DNA from: Heloderma charlesbogerti
Lineage: Eukaryota > Chordata > Lepidosauria > Squamata > Helodermatidae
Assembly (NCBI GenBank): GCA_026122225.1
Contig: JANEZZ010000986.1
Coordinates: 724,501-788,500, forward strand
Length of the DNA stretch: 64,000 nt
Reading direction: 5' to 3'
The translations under genes were made by a program, and so were the position numbers. Numbering within the stretch: the first letter of the stretch is position 1; each line of letters opens with the position of its first letter. Under the pieces are notes generated by a model. The model saw only the letters and a program-made list of their open reading frames with translations, did not search any database and was not told the DNA's origin. Below are positions 11,286 through 20,387 of this stretch, piece after piece.

Positions 11286-11775
11286 GGTATAACTAGGGCT
11301 GTACATTGCTTCGGTGCCTAATCCGAATACCAAAGCAAATTGGGGTGCTTTGGGGGGCCTCGGTGAGATCCGAAGCAGATTAGACCAGCACCAAGGTGGT
11401 CCAAAGCAAAGCAGGTCACCACCAAAGCGCCTTGGTCCGCCTTGGAGATTTGGAGCTATTCTGATGCCTTCTGAAGGCCAGACAACTTGTCTCTAAATGA
11501 ATCAACTTATGAAAGATAAGGGAGGGGGAGAGGAGGAGGGAGGGAGGGAGGAGAAGGGAGAGGAGGAGGAAGGGCGCTTTGGCAAATGGCAACTTGAATT
11601 GCCAGATTAGGGTTGAACTTAACCCAGCAGTCTCCAATCAGTGACAGTGGTGGAGGAGGGCAGGAATACTATATATATTGGAGAGATCAGGCTGTGTTTG
11701 TTTCATTGCAAGAAAGAGTGCTGTTAGAGGTGGTGGTTAGACAGAGCTGTTAGAATCAGTTAGTTAGTTGGCTAG

Positions 11776-11795
11776 ATCTCTCTCTCTCTCCCTCC

Positions 11796-11831
<36 letters not shown>
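11776..11831. repeat. (CT)n then (GT)n microsatellite
   Basis: A near-perfect CT run of about 45 bases passes directly into a short GT run. It lies inside the larger hAT-like element. Confidence 0.95.
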
Positions 11832-12594
11832 ACTGCAGCTTTGTTCTTCTTATTCTTTCCCACCCAGCCCTTTTCAATTCAACTATTCCCTTTCTTTCTT
11901 TTCTAGATAATTTAATTAAAAAACCAAAAATGTTTTAAAAGTATGCTAGTTTCCTCCTTTCCCTGCCTTGTTCTTTGCTCCTGCCCCACCCTTCTGAATT
12001 ATTCAATCATTCTTATTAGTTTTCTCTTTCTTTCCTCCTTTCTTATTCTTTATTCAAACAACAAGAAAAAATTAAAAAGTAGTTTACGGAGCAATCCTAT
12101 GGCTGCTTGACAGTGGCTAGACAGCCATAGGATGTCTAGTTTCCCAGAGAACCGACCTCCCCCCACTTCTGCGCTGCTTCAGAGGCAGCATGGAACAGCC
12201 CCATCCTCTGCTCTCGCAAGAGGAGCGTGGAGCGGCTGAAAAGGGGCATTCCAGGGGGCGTTCTGGGGTGAGGAGGGTGGAAATGCTTGTAGGACACATC
12301 CAATGTGTCACACAGCAGCCTCCTCCCCTGCTCAGCCCTCCTGCAGCTAGACCCATCTTCTGAATATTGGCATTAGGGCTGCCCATTGCCCAGAATTTAT
12401 GCATTTCCATGCAACCAGTGAAATGTAGCTCTTTGCTTTGACAGTTTGTGTTGAAAACATAGCACAGCCTGCCTGCCAACCTGTTTCCCAGGAAATGTAT
12501 ATTCCATTCATCCAAAGACAGCCTGACGTCATCCACTGTGAAGCTGAATAGGAAAGGGGAGAAGGGTTATTTGCACTTCAAAGAAACCTACAGT

Positions 12595-13411
12595 TAGGGA
12601 TGTACGAAAGTCACTTACCTTTTCAAAGGGTGACATTCGCGGTGGGGGGTAGGCGCTCCGTCCCTCCCCCCGAAATTCTCTCTGGCCGGCTCTGCACCAC
12701 GGAGATCCCGCGGAGCAGCCGGCCGGGGCCGCCCGCAGCCAGACATCCGGCTGCTGGGCAGCCTGAAGGGAAGCAAATGGCGGCAGCCATAGCCGCCGCC
12801 ATTTGTGTCCCTGTATTTTGCCATGATAGGCTATGTAAATATTTACGTAGCCTATCACGGCAAAAAACCCAAACAAACAGCAGATGCAAATTTTTTTTTT
12901 GCCGTTTTAGCCTACGTAAATATTTACGTAGGCTATTATGGGGGAAAAAAAGGGAACGCAAATGGTGTAGTGCCATTATGCCATTTGTGTTCCCTTTTTT
13001 TTGCCGTATTACCCTACGAAAATATTTATGTAGGCTAAAATGGCAAAGAAAAGGGAACGCAAATGGCGGCCGCCGTAGCCACCGCCATTTGCATCCGCTG
13101 TTTTTTGTTTTTTGTTTTGGTCGTGATAGGCTACGTAAATACTTACGTAGCCTATCACGGCCTCCGCAGGGACACAAATGGCATAATTATTTACGTAACC
13201 TATCATGGCTATAATGAGGACGTGAATGGCGGCTGCAGACGCAGCTGCCATTCGCAAGTCAGCGCGGACGGCAGCAGGTAAGTGCTCCGTTTCGCGCGCC
13301 TTTTGTGAGGTGGGGGGCGGGGGGCTTTGTTCTTGCCATGGATTTCGGGGGGCCGAATGCACTGGCATTCGGCCTCACCAAGATCCGTGGTGGAATTCTC
13401 TGACATCGCTA
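12595..13411 (-). mobile_element. Hairpin-tree hAT-like element, minus orientation
   Basis: The copy starts TAGGGATGTACGAAAGTCAC (reversed right end) and ends TGGAATTCTCTGACATCGCT plus A. The target duplication is CCTACAGT at 12,587-12,594 and CCTACAGC at 13,412-13,419, 7 of 8 matching. Hairpins run in order: B at 12,772-12,808, A at 12,818-12,863, an A variant at 12,903-12,940, a central B at about 12,955-12,995, an A variant at 13,003-13,045, B at 13,057-13,095 and A at 13,120-13,163. The arrangement is mirrored about roughly 12,980. It sits in the larger hAT-like element, and an uninterrupted relative of the target survives at 6,198-6,205. Confidence 0.9.
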
Positions 13412-13917
13412 CCTACAGCAGAGATTAGGGATAGTGACCTCCTCCTAATCACTGCTTAAACACCTAACATCTATGATTATCCCTTTATGACCTTTGGCTT
13501 GAGTTTCTGAGAACAGCCCATCTTACCTATGTCTAGTACAAAAACGACTGGGCCATACTGCCTGAAGTTTGGCAGGTGCAATCCCCTCCACAGGGGCTGA
13601 CAGATCTCCAAATTTCATGCATTTCTGTGGAAACAGTGAAAAGTTATAGCTCTTTGTTTTGTGAATTTTTGTTGAAGAAATCAAATTTCACCTGCATGTT
13701 GCACAAAAACTGCTAAGCCAAACCATCCGGAATTTGGTAGGTGGAATCCCCACTGTAGAGGCTGTCAGATTCCAGAATTTCATGTATTTATCATGACTAT
13801 TTATCATGACAACTGAAAAAGTTATGGCCATTTCTGTTTTCCAATGCAAGTCAATGGGAAAACGGCAAATACAAATAATTTGGATAACCGAATCTTGCTT
13901 CAGATCCGCATCTGAAG

Positions 13918-15875
13918 TAGGGATATCAGAGAATTCCGCAACGGATCTCGGTGAGGCCGAATGCCAGTGCATTCGGCCCCCCGAAACCCATCGTGGAACA
14001 AAGCCCCCGCCCCTTCAACCCACGAAAGGTGCGCGGGATGAAGTACCCGCCACCCCCGCCCAATGAAAGGCATGTGAAACAGAGCACTTACCTGCTCCCG
14101 TCTGCGCAGCTGTGCGAATAGCGGCCATCCTGCGGCCGCCATTCACTTGCTCCTCTTCATCCGTGATAGTAGGGATGTCAGAGAATTCCGCCACGGATCT
14201 TGGTGAGGCCGAATGCCAGTGCATTCGGCCCCCCGAACTCCATGGCGGAACAGCCTGCCACCCCCCCGCCCCCCACGGATCCCCCGCGGGACGAGACTTA
14301 CGTGTGGCGGATCTTCCGGGCAGCGGCAGTGGCGGCAGCAGCAGCAGCCGGTCTTCTGACCGGCAGCCGCCGCTGCCATTTCCAGACTTGTGTAAAAAAA
14401 AAAAAAAAAAGATGTGATAGGCTACGTAAAGATTTACGGAGACTATCATGGCTAGGTTTTTTTAAAAAAATGACGTGATAGGCTACGTAAATCTTTACGT
14501 AGCCGATCATGGTTGGGTGGGTTTAAAAGAAACAACAACCCACATACGCAAATGGCAGCGGCTACAGCCGCCGCCATTTGCTTTCCTTCTTTTTACCGTC
14601 CTAATCTACATAAATATTTATGTAGACTATGATGGGGAAAATCAAGGGGAACGCAAATAGCGTAGTGGGCACTATTTGCATCCCCTTTTGATTCGCCGTT
14701 TCAGTCTACATAAATATTTACGTAGGCTAAAACGGTGAATCAAAAAGGGACGCAAATAGCGCCTGCTACGCTATTTGCATTCCCCTTTATTTTCGCCGTC
14801 ATAGTCTACGTAAATATTTACGTAGATTAAGACATCCAAAAAGAAGGAACTCAAATGGCGGCGGCCGTAGCCACCGCCATTTGCGTACGCGGTTTGTTTG
14901 TTTGTGTGTGTGTGTGTTTTACCCAGAGCCCTCCATGGCTGGAAATCCGGCTGCGTACAGCTCTTGCCTGGCTGGGCCTGGCCGGCTTCTCCGCGGAGCT
15001 GCCGCGGAGCACAGCCGGCCGTTCGAGGATTCCGGGGGGAGGAACGAAGCGCCTCCCCCCCAGCGAGGATTCCAGGGGGAGGGACGGAATGCCTCCCCCC
15101 CACCATCAACATAATCCGTGAACAGGTAAGTCACTTTCGTACATCCCTACGTGATAGGCTACGTAAATACTTACGTAGCCTATCACGGCTAACGCAGGGA
15201 CACCATTTGCGTCCCTGTGGAGGCCGTGATAGGCTATGTAAGTATTTACATAGCCTATCATGGCGGGGGGGGAACCTGACCATACGCAAATGGCGGCAGC
15301 TGCTGCCATTTGCATACGCTGGGTTTTTTCCCCCCTGCCCTGATAGGCTATGTAAGTATTTACATAGCCTATCACGGCGGGGGGGGGGAACCTGAGCGTA
15401 CGCAAATGGCGACAGCTGCCGCCATTTGCATACGCTGGCTTTTTTTCCCCCTGCCGTGATAGGCTACGTAAGTATTTACGTAGCCTATCATGGCAGCAGG
15501 GAAAAAAAACAGCATACGCAAATGGCGGCGGCTACTGCCATTTGCGTATGCTTGGGTTTTCCCCCTGCCGTGATAGGCCACGTAAATGTTTATGTAGCCT
15601 ATCATGGCGAAAGAAAGGGACGCAAATGATGGTGGCTATGACAGCTGCCATTTGTGTACCTGCAGGGCTGCCCAGCGGCTGGATGTCCAGCTGCGGGCGG
15701 CCGGAGCTAGCCAGCGGCTCCGCGGCTTGGCCATGGAGCGGAGCCAGCCAACCAGGATTCAGGAGGGAGGCGCGGCTGCCTCCCCCTGGTGAGGATTCTG
15801 GGGGGAGAGATGGAGCGCCTCCCCCCCCCAGCGGAACCCGGCGGAGCCAGGTAAGAGGGGTTTTGTACACCCCTA
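13918..15875 (+). mobile_element. Hairpin-tree hAT-like element, split by a younger copy
   Basis: The copy starts TAGGGATATCAGAGAATTCC at 13,918 and ends TTTTGTACACCCCTA at 15,875. The flanking ATCTGAAG is identical on both sides (13,910-13,917 and 15,876-15,883). Its left part, to 14,169, includes the left terminal stem and a CAG/GTAAGT donor on the minus strand near 14,090. It resumes at 15,150 with a run of four A hairpins (about 15,150-15,188, 15,224-15,264, 15,337-15,377 and 15,452-15,494) and a decayed fifth near 15,565-15,608, alternating with B hairpins. Without the insertion it would be about 970 bp. Confidence 0.9.
14170..15149 (+). mobile_element. Hairpin-tree hAT-like element inserted inside another copy
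   Basis: It is complete, with left end TAGGGATGTCAGAGAATTCC and right end TTTCGTACATCCCTA. The duplicated target CGTGATAG (14,162-14,169 and 15,150-15,157) is the first half of an A hairpin in the host copy. Two A hairpins at 14,412-14,454 and 14,473-14,514 come first. Then a B hairpin at 14,550-14,582 is mirrored by another at 14,852-14,888 around a centre near 14,718. Intervening stems use the variants CTACATAAATATTTATGTAG and GCAAATAGCG. A donor AACAG/GTAAGT reads outward 25 bases from the right end. This copy is the youngest layer of the local nest. Confidence 0.92.
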
Positions 15876-15992
15876 ATCTGAAGGGAAGTGGGTCGGGTCC
15901 AAATTGGTCTGAAGCAAAGCGGGGCTGCTTTGAAAGGTTTGAATTGGCATCTGAAGCAAAGCAGGGGGTCCATGCACAGCCCTAGGTATAAC

Positions 15993-16847
15993 TAGGGATG
16001 TTAGAGAATTCTGCCACGGATCCCAGGGAGGCTGAATTCCAGTGAATTTGGCCCCCTGGAATCCATGGCAGAACAGAGCAGCCCGCCCCACCACCCCGCG
16101 AAAGCCCCACGAAATGGATCCTACCTGGCGGTGGCGGCTTCAACAGCAGCAGCAGCGGTGGCAGCTCCGGTGGCGGCTCCGGCAGCGGCTCCAGCGGCAG
16201 CAGCAGCTTCGGCGGCTGTAGCCGCTGCCAGGCTGCAGCCACAAATGGCGGCCACTATGCCAGCCACCATTTGCGTCCCTGGCAAGCGTGATAGGATACG
16301 TAAGTATCTACGTAGTCTATCACAGCTCATGGCAGGGAAGCAAATGGTGTAGCCACCGCCATTTGTGTCTCTTGTGTCTCATTTGCGTTCCATGATAGGC
16401 TACGTATATATTTACGTAGCCTATCACGGCAAAAGACAGGGGCGCAAATGGCATATCGGCCGCCATTTGCGCCCTTGTCTTTTGCCATGATAGGCTGCAT
16501 AAATATATACATAGCCTATCACAGCAATAGGAAGGAGTACAAATGGCGGCCGCCGTAGCCACCGGCATTTGCGTCCATGTCTTTAGCCGTGATAGGCTTC
16601 ATATATATTTATATAGCCTATCATGGCTAAAGACACAGATGCAAATGGCAGCAGCTATAGCGGCCGCCATTTGCGTCCCTGTGCAGCCCAGTGGCAGGAT
16701 GTCCGGCTGCAGGAGGCCCCAGCTGGCGGCTCCGTGGAGTCGCCATGGAGCGGAGCCAGCCAGGGAGGATTCTGGGGGGGGACAGAGCGCCTCCCCCCCC
16801 CACAGATTGCCTGACGCAGAGCCAGGTAAGAGTTTGGTACGTCCCTA
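15993..16847 (+). mobile_element. Hairpin-tree hAT-like element beside the larger element
   Basis: It starts TAGGGATGTTAGAGAATTCT and ends GTTTGGTACGTCCCTA. GGTATAAC flanks it on both sides (15,985-15,992 and 16,848-16,855), the same 8 bases that flank the neighbouring element at 11,294. After the left stem comes a GGC/CAGCAG-rich tract at 16,126-16,225. A hairpins lie at about 16,288-16,326, 16,389-16,432, 16,485-16,527 and 16,588-16,628, with B hairpins between them. The centre of symmetry lies near 16,457, in the B stem GCGCAAATGGC / GCCATTTGCGC. Confidence 0.9.
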
Positions 16848-17050
16848 GGTATAACAGCCAAATACAGAAAAATGTCACGTTCATCTGTCCTCTTCCTTCG
16901 CAATCAGCACACTTCAGGAAGTAAAGCTCCAGATTAACACTACTCTATTGGTTCATGACTAGCTTCGTTACAAATGCAAATGCTAGGAAACTCTCAGACT
17001 GCAATGGACCAGCTAATCCACACATCTACGAATATCAATAGAGATACGAA

Positions 17051-18747
17051 GTGGAAGTTAGGAAAGTTGCCAGCAGTCTGGGCAAGAACTTCACAACCAG
17101 ACTAGCTTCGCAGGGCTGCCCCTGCTGTAGGGTGGCTCCCTCCTACAATGGCTGTCATGACTGGCCAACCTGGCAGAGCGTCTTAGCTCTGCCCCTAACT
17201 TTTCTTGCTTCGTTCTGTGATGGACTCTCAGGTTCCTCAAGTCACACCCTTGACCCCCCTCCTCAACTTGCATTCTCATGGTGGAGGAATGGAGGAGCCA
17301 TTCAGCCTGTGCCATCTGTGTGTCAAGCTCCTGGGAAGAAAGTCCCGCCATATCTGGACTCACTGGGGAGGTTGCCTCCCTCTGTTCTGGCTGTTCCCAT
17401 TCTGAATCTGAGCTGCCAGACATCTCCACATGCTCAGATTCACTCCTGACATCATCCCTGCTCCCACAATTCCCCCCTCATTCCCCATGGGGGCCCTGGC
17501 TTGTGGGGGCAGCATTGATGGAAGCTCCAAACCAGCAATGGGGTGTGCAAATTTTCTTCCAGTTCCCAGGAACATTCTTCTGGACCTTGACCCTCCCAGT
17601 CCACCAGATACTGCAGCTGCCACTGGAAAAGGCACGAGTTTAGGATGTCAGAGACTTCAAACTCCTCCTCTCCCCCCATCAAAATGGGAGGTGAGGTGCA
17701 CAGTCAAAGTGATGAGGATCTCCAGAGATAGGGGAAAGCAAGGAGTGATGAAACACAGGGTGAATCATCAGTAGGGAGGGGGGCAAGTCTAAAAGTGATA
17801 GGGTTGATCTGGGCTGTAATTTGGAAAGGTTCTGTCTGACGGGCTGCCAGCTTCTTACACAGGGTGTTAGATGGGAGATTCCAGGTTGACAACCACACCC
17901 AATCCCCGATGTGCAGAGGTGGACCAGGGTGCCGATGTCGGTCAGCGGCAGCTTTCTATGCTGCTTTTGCCTGCTCAGTGTTGTCCTGTAAAGAGTGTTG
18001 CACAAAGTGCAATTCATCTAAAGAGTAATGGGCAGCAGGCACTGAGGCAGAAGTTAATGAGGAAGGGAAGGGCTTGGGATGGTATCCAAAATTTGCAAAA
18101 AAAAATGGGGTTTGGTGCATGGAGGCATGACACGTGCTGTTGTAGGCAAATTCCACTAGAGTCAACAAGGCCACCCCATTGTCCTGTTAGTCATTTACAT
18201 AGTAGCGCTACTGCTCCAGCATGGCATTGGTGCGTTTGCTCTGCCCATCCATCTGGGGGTGGTGAGCAAAGGAAAGTCTGAGTTCTACATTGAGCAGCGT
18301 CAGTAACTCCCACCAGAATCGGGCCATCAGTTGGGAGCCCCTTTCTGTTTCCAGGGCCCTGAGGGCATAGGCAGGGGATGGAGCAATGCAGTGGGCTTGT
18401 ACGTGGGATCCTTTGTCCATCAACAAGTGTCACACGAGTCCAAGTAGGTTTTGACATTGTGACCCACTTGACGATACCAAAAAAACCCAAGTGACCCCAT
18501 ATAACGTTTTGGAAAATCCAAAACGCCCAGCGGTGGAAGAGTCGTAAAGCAGCCCACCTTGCCAGGAAAAGGGGGTTGGCTTGGGAGCTCCAGTTGGCAG
18601 TCCCAGCTCCACCACTGTGTTGTGAACAAAGGGATCCTGCATTTGTTCTGTGTGAAGGACCTCTACCCACCATTGGGGGTCGACTGCAGCCACCAGACTT
18701 GGATTGGAGTGGGTGGGGCTCTCCTCACCCCCTGTCTATAGGTCTGG
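17051..18747 (-). pseudogene. Chromodomain Ty3/Gypsy remnant: integrase and chromodomain
   Basis: Minus-strand frames, broken by stops and frameshifts, spell parts of a Gypsy pol C-terminus. Near 18,208-18,260 the run HPQMDGQSKRTN matches the integrase core around its conserved HPQTDGQTER motif. Near 18,060-18,175 VEFAYNSTCHASMHQTPF matches the segment that usually follows. Near 17,520-17,680 the segment LVDWEGQGPEECSWE is a clear chromodomain, which places the element among the chromoviruses. A polar tail extends to about 17,091. The integrase is out of frame at several points, so it is inactive. The reverse transcriptase and RNase H part continues at 19,662-20,379 beyond an inserted transposon. 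Confidence 0.82.
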
Positions 18748-18755
18748 CTTACAGG

Positions 18756-19653
18756 TAGGGATGTCAGAGAATTTCGCCATGAATCTCGGGGAGGCCGAAT
18801 GCCAGTGCATTCGGCCCCCTGAAATCGGTGGCGAAATGGTCTGCCCCCCGCCCCCCCCAGGACGAGACTTACCTTGGGCAAATCTTCCTGGCAGTGGCGA
18901 CTGCAGTGGCGGTTCGGCGGCGGCAGCTGAGGCGGCTGGTCTTCCGAGTGGCTGCCGCTGCTGCCATTTCCAGTAAAACAACAAACAAACACGTGATAGG
19001 CTACGTAAAGATTTACGTAGCCTATCATGGCTAGATTTTGAAAAAATACCGTGATAGGCTACGTAAATGTTTACGTAGCCTATCACGGCTGAGTTAAAAA
19101 AACACACACACCGCGCGTACGCAAATGGCGGTGCCCATGGGCGCCGCCATTTGCGTTCCTTATTTTGGCATGTCTAGTCTACTTAAACATTTAAGTAGAC
19201 TACGGCGAAAATAAGGGGAACGCAAATAGCGTAGATGCTATGCTATTTGCATTCCCCTTATTTTCGCTGTAGTCTACGTAAATGTTTACATAGACTAGAC
19301 GTGCCAAAATAAGGAACACAAATGGCGGCGCCCATGGGCGCCGCCATTTGCATACGCACATTTTTTGTGGGTTTTTTTTAACTCAGCCGTGATAGGCTAT
19401 GTAAACATTTACATAGCCTATCACGGCTGACTGCAGGGACGCAAACGGTGGCGGCTACGGCCGCCGCCATTTGCAGACCCGGCCAGCCAAGATTTGGGTG
19501 GAGGGACGGGGCGCCTGCCTCCCGGCCAGAATTTCAGGGGGTAGGGACAGAGCGCCTCCCCCCCGTCCAGAATTTCGGAGGGAGGGACGGAGCGCCTCCC
19601 CCCCACCTCGAATCACATTTTGTTAAAAGGTAAGTGACTTTCGTACATCCCTA
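18756..19653 (+). mobile_element. Hairpin-tree hAT-like element inside the Gypsy remnant
   Basis: It starts TAGGGATGTCAGAGAATTTC and ends TTTCGTACATCCCTA. The target duplication is CTTACAGG (18,748-18,755) against GTTACAGG (19,654-19,661), 7 of 8. A hairpins occur at 18,992-19,030, 19,050-19,090 and 19,386-19,428, and B hairpins at 19,119-19,157 and 19,318-19,355. Between them, GTCTAC-type stems flank a centre at about 19,238 (GCGTAGATGCTATGC). Left and right halves mirror each other unit for unit. Outward donors AAG/GTAAGT lie near 18,870 on the minus strand and at 19,630 on the plus strand. Confidence 0.92.
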
Positions 19654-19661
19654 GTTACAGG

Positions 19662-20379
19662 AGAGTGCATCCAGCTGCTGGTTTTCTGTGGCTCTAACAT
19701 GGTGGATTTTGAGGTTGAACTCTGAAAAAAAGGGGATCATCTAATTTGGCATTGATTCATGGCCCTGGCTGTCTGGAAATGTTCCAGATTTCAATGGTCG
19801 GTTCTAACTTGGACTGGGCACTGTGCCCCCTCTAGAAGAAGCTGCCACGACGTTTCCAACACTGACTTCATAGCTAAAAGTTCCTTTTCCCAGATGGCAT
19901 TGTTCCTCTTTGAAAGGGTCAGTTTCCAGGAATGGCAAGCACAGGGCTGCAGTTCTTCCCTCTCCTTTCCTGCTTGTAAAAGTACAGACCCTACAGCAAA
20001 ATCAGAAGCATCTGTTTGCACTACAAAGGGTTTTTGTGGATTAGGATGTCAGAGGATTGGTTCAGAGCTAAACACTCGCTTCAGTTCTTCAAAACATGTT
20101 TGGCAGAGTTGGACCAGTGGAAGGGTGATTTCTGACCTTTGAGAAGCTCCATCAGAGGAGCTGTGAGTTTTGCATAGCTGGACAGGAACTTTCTGTAGAC
20201 ATTGGTAAAGCCCAGGAATCTTTATAAGTCTTTCTTGGTTGCTGGAGCCTGCCAAGACAGTACAATGAAAGACAGGACACTTGCACACACTTCTTGGCTA
20301 CCTCCCAGGTAAGGTAAGCACAAGAAACCCAAATCCAATCCATGAGAATGTCTCTACAATTTTCTTTACCATGGAATTT
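19662..20379 (-). pseudogene. Chromodomain Ty3/Gypsy remnant: reverse transcriptase end and RNase H
   Basis: On the minus strand at 19,791-20,021 the frame contains TDASDFAVGSVLLQ followed by KELLAM, matching the RNase H start of Ty3/Gypsy pol (TDASD...GAVLSQ, ..KELLAI). At about 20,049-20,250 shifted frames hold the connecting segment with a QRSEITLPLVQLCQ-like run that usually reads KGQ..PF.W...C. Several frameshifts separate these pieces. Order and strand fit the integrase part at 17,051-18,747, which would follow directly once the insertion at 18,756-19,653 is taken out. Confidence 0.75.
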
Positions 20380-20387
20380 CTTTTCGA

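Larger units (their letters stand above)
11294..15984 (+). mobile_element. Larger hAT-like element containing nested insertions
   Basis: The left end TAGGGCTGTACA (11,294) and right end TGCACAGCCCTA (15,984) are inverted repeats that agree at 11 of 12 bases. GGTATAAC flanks them exactly at 11,286-11,293 and 15,985-15,992. Removing the inserted hairpin-tree copies (12,595-13,411 and 13,918-15,875, each with one target copy) leaves roughly 1.9 kb. Its own sequence includes CCAAAGCA-rich ends, a pyrimidine microsatellite at 11,776-11,831, and two related blocks around 13,530 and 13,690 that contain AAATTTCA and CACCTGC phrases. No transposase frame was recognised. A truncated relative lies at 6,020-6,752. 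Confidence 0.75.

Noticed and set aside
12623..13214. Long frames on both strands with repeated peptides such as DRLRKYLRSLSR and IGYVNIYVAYHG
   Set aside because: These are translations of the A and B hairpins in different frames. The same peptides recur wherever hairpin-tree copies occur, on both strands, because the DNA is palindromic. They show no codon bias or domain.
15150..15610. microRNA precursor genes in the A hairpins
   Set aside because: Stems of about 18 bases with tiny loops are too short for typical precursors, and they are dispersed transposon parts. Longer folds of the mirrored halves could be processed, but nothing in the sequence shows that.
14412..16628. CRISPR-like pattern of regularly spaced palindromic repeats
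   Set aside because: Spacing is irregular, the 'spacers' are themselves repeated hairpins, and the surroundings (CR1, BovB, SINEs) are vertebrate. The units belong to transposons with target duplications.
17051..17643. Plus-strand frames of 112-132 codons
   Set aside because: They lie opposite the minus-strand Gypsy chromodomain and tail and have no domain of their own.
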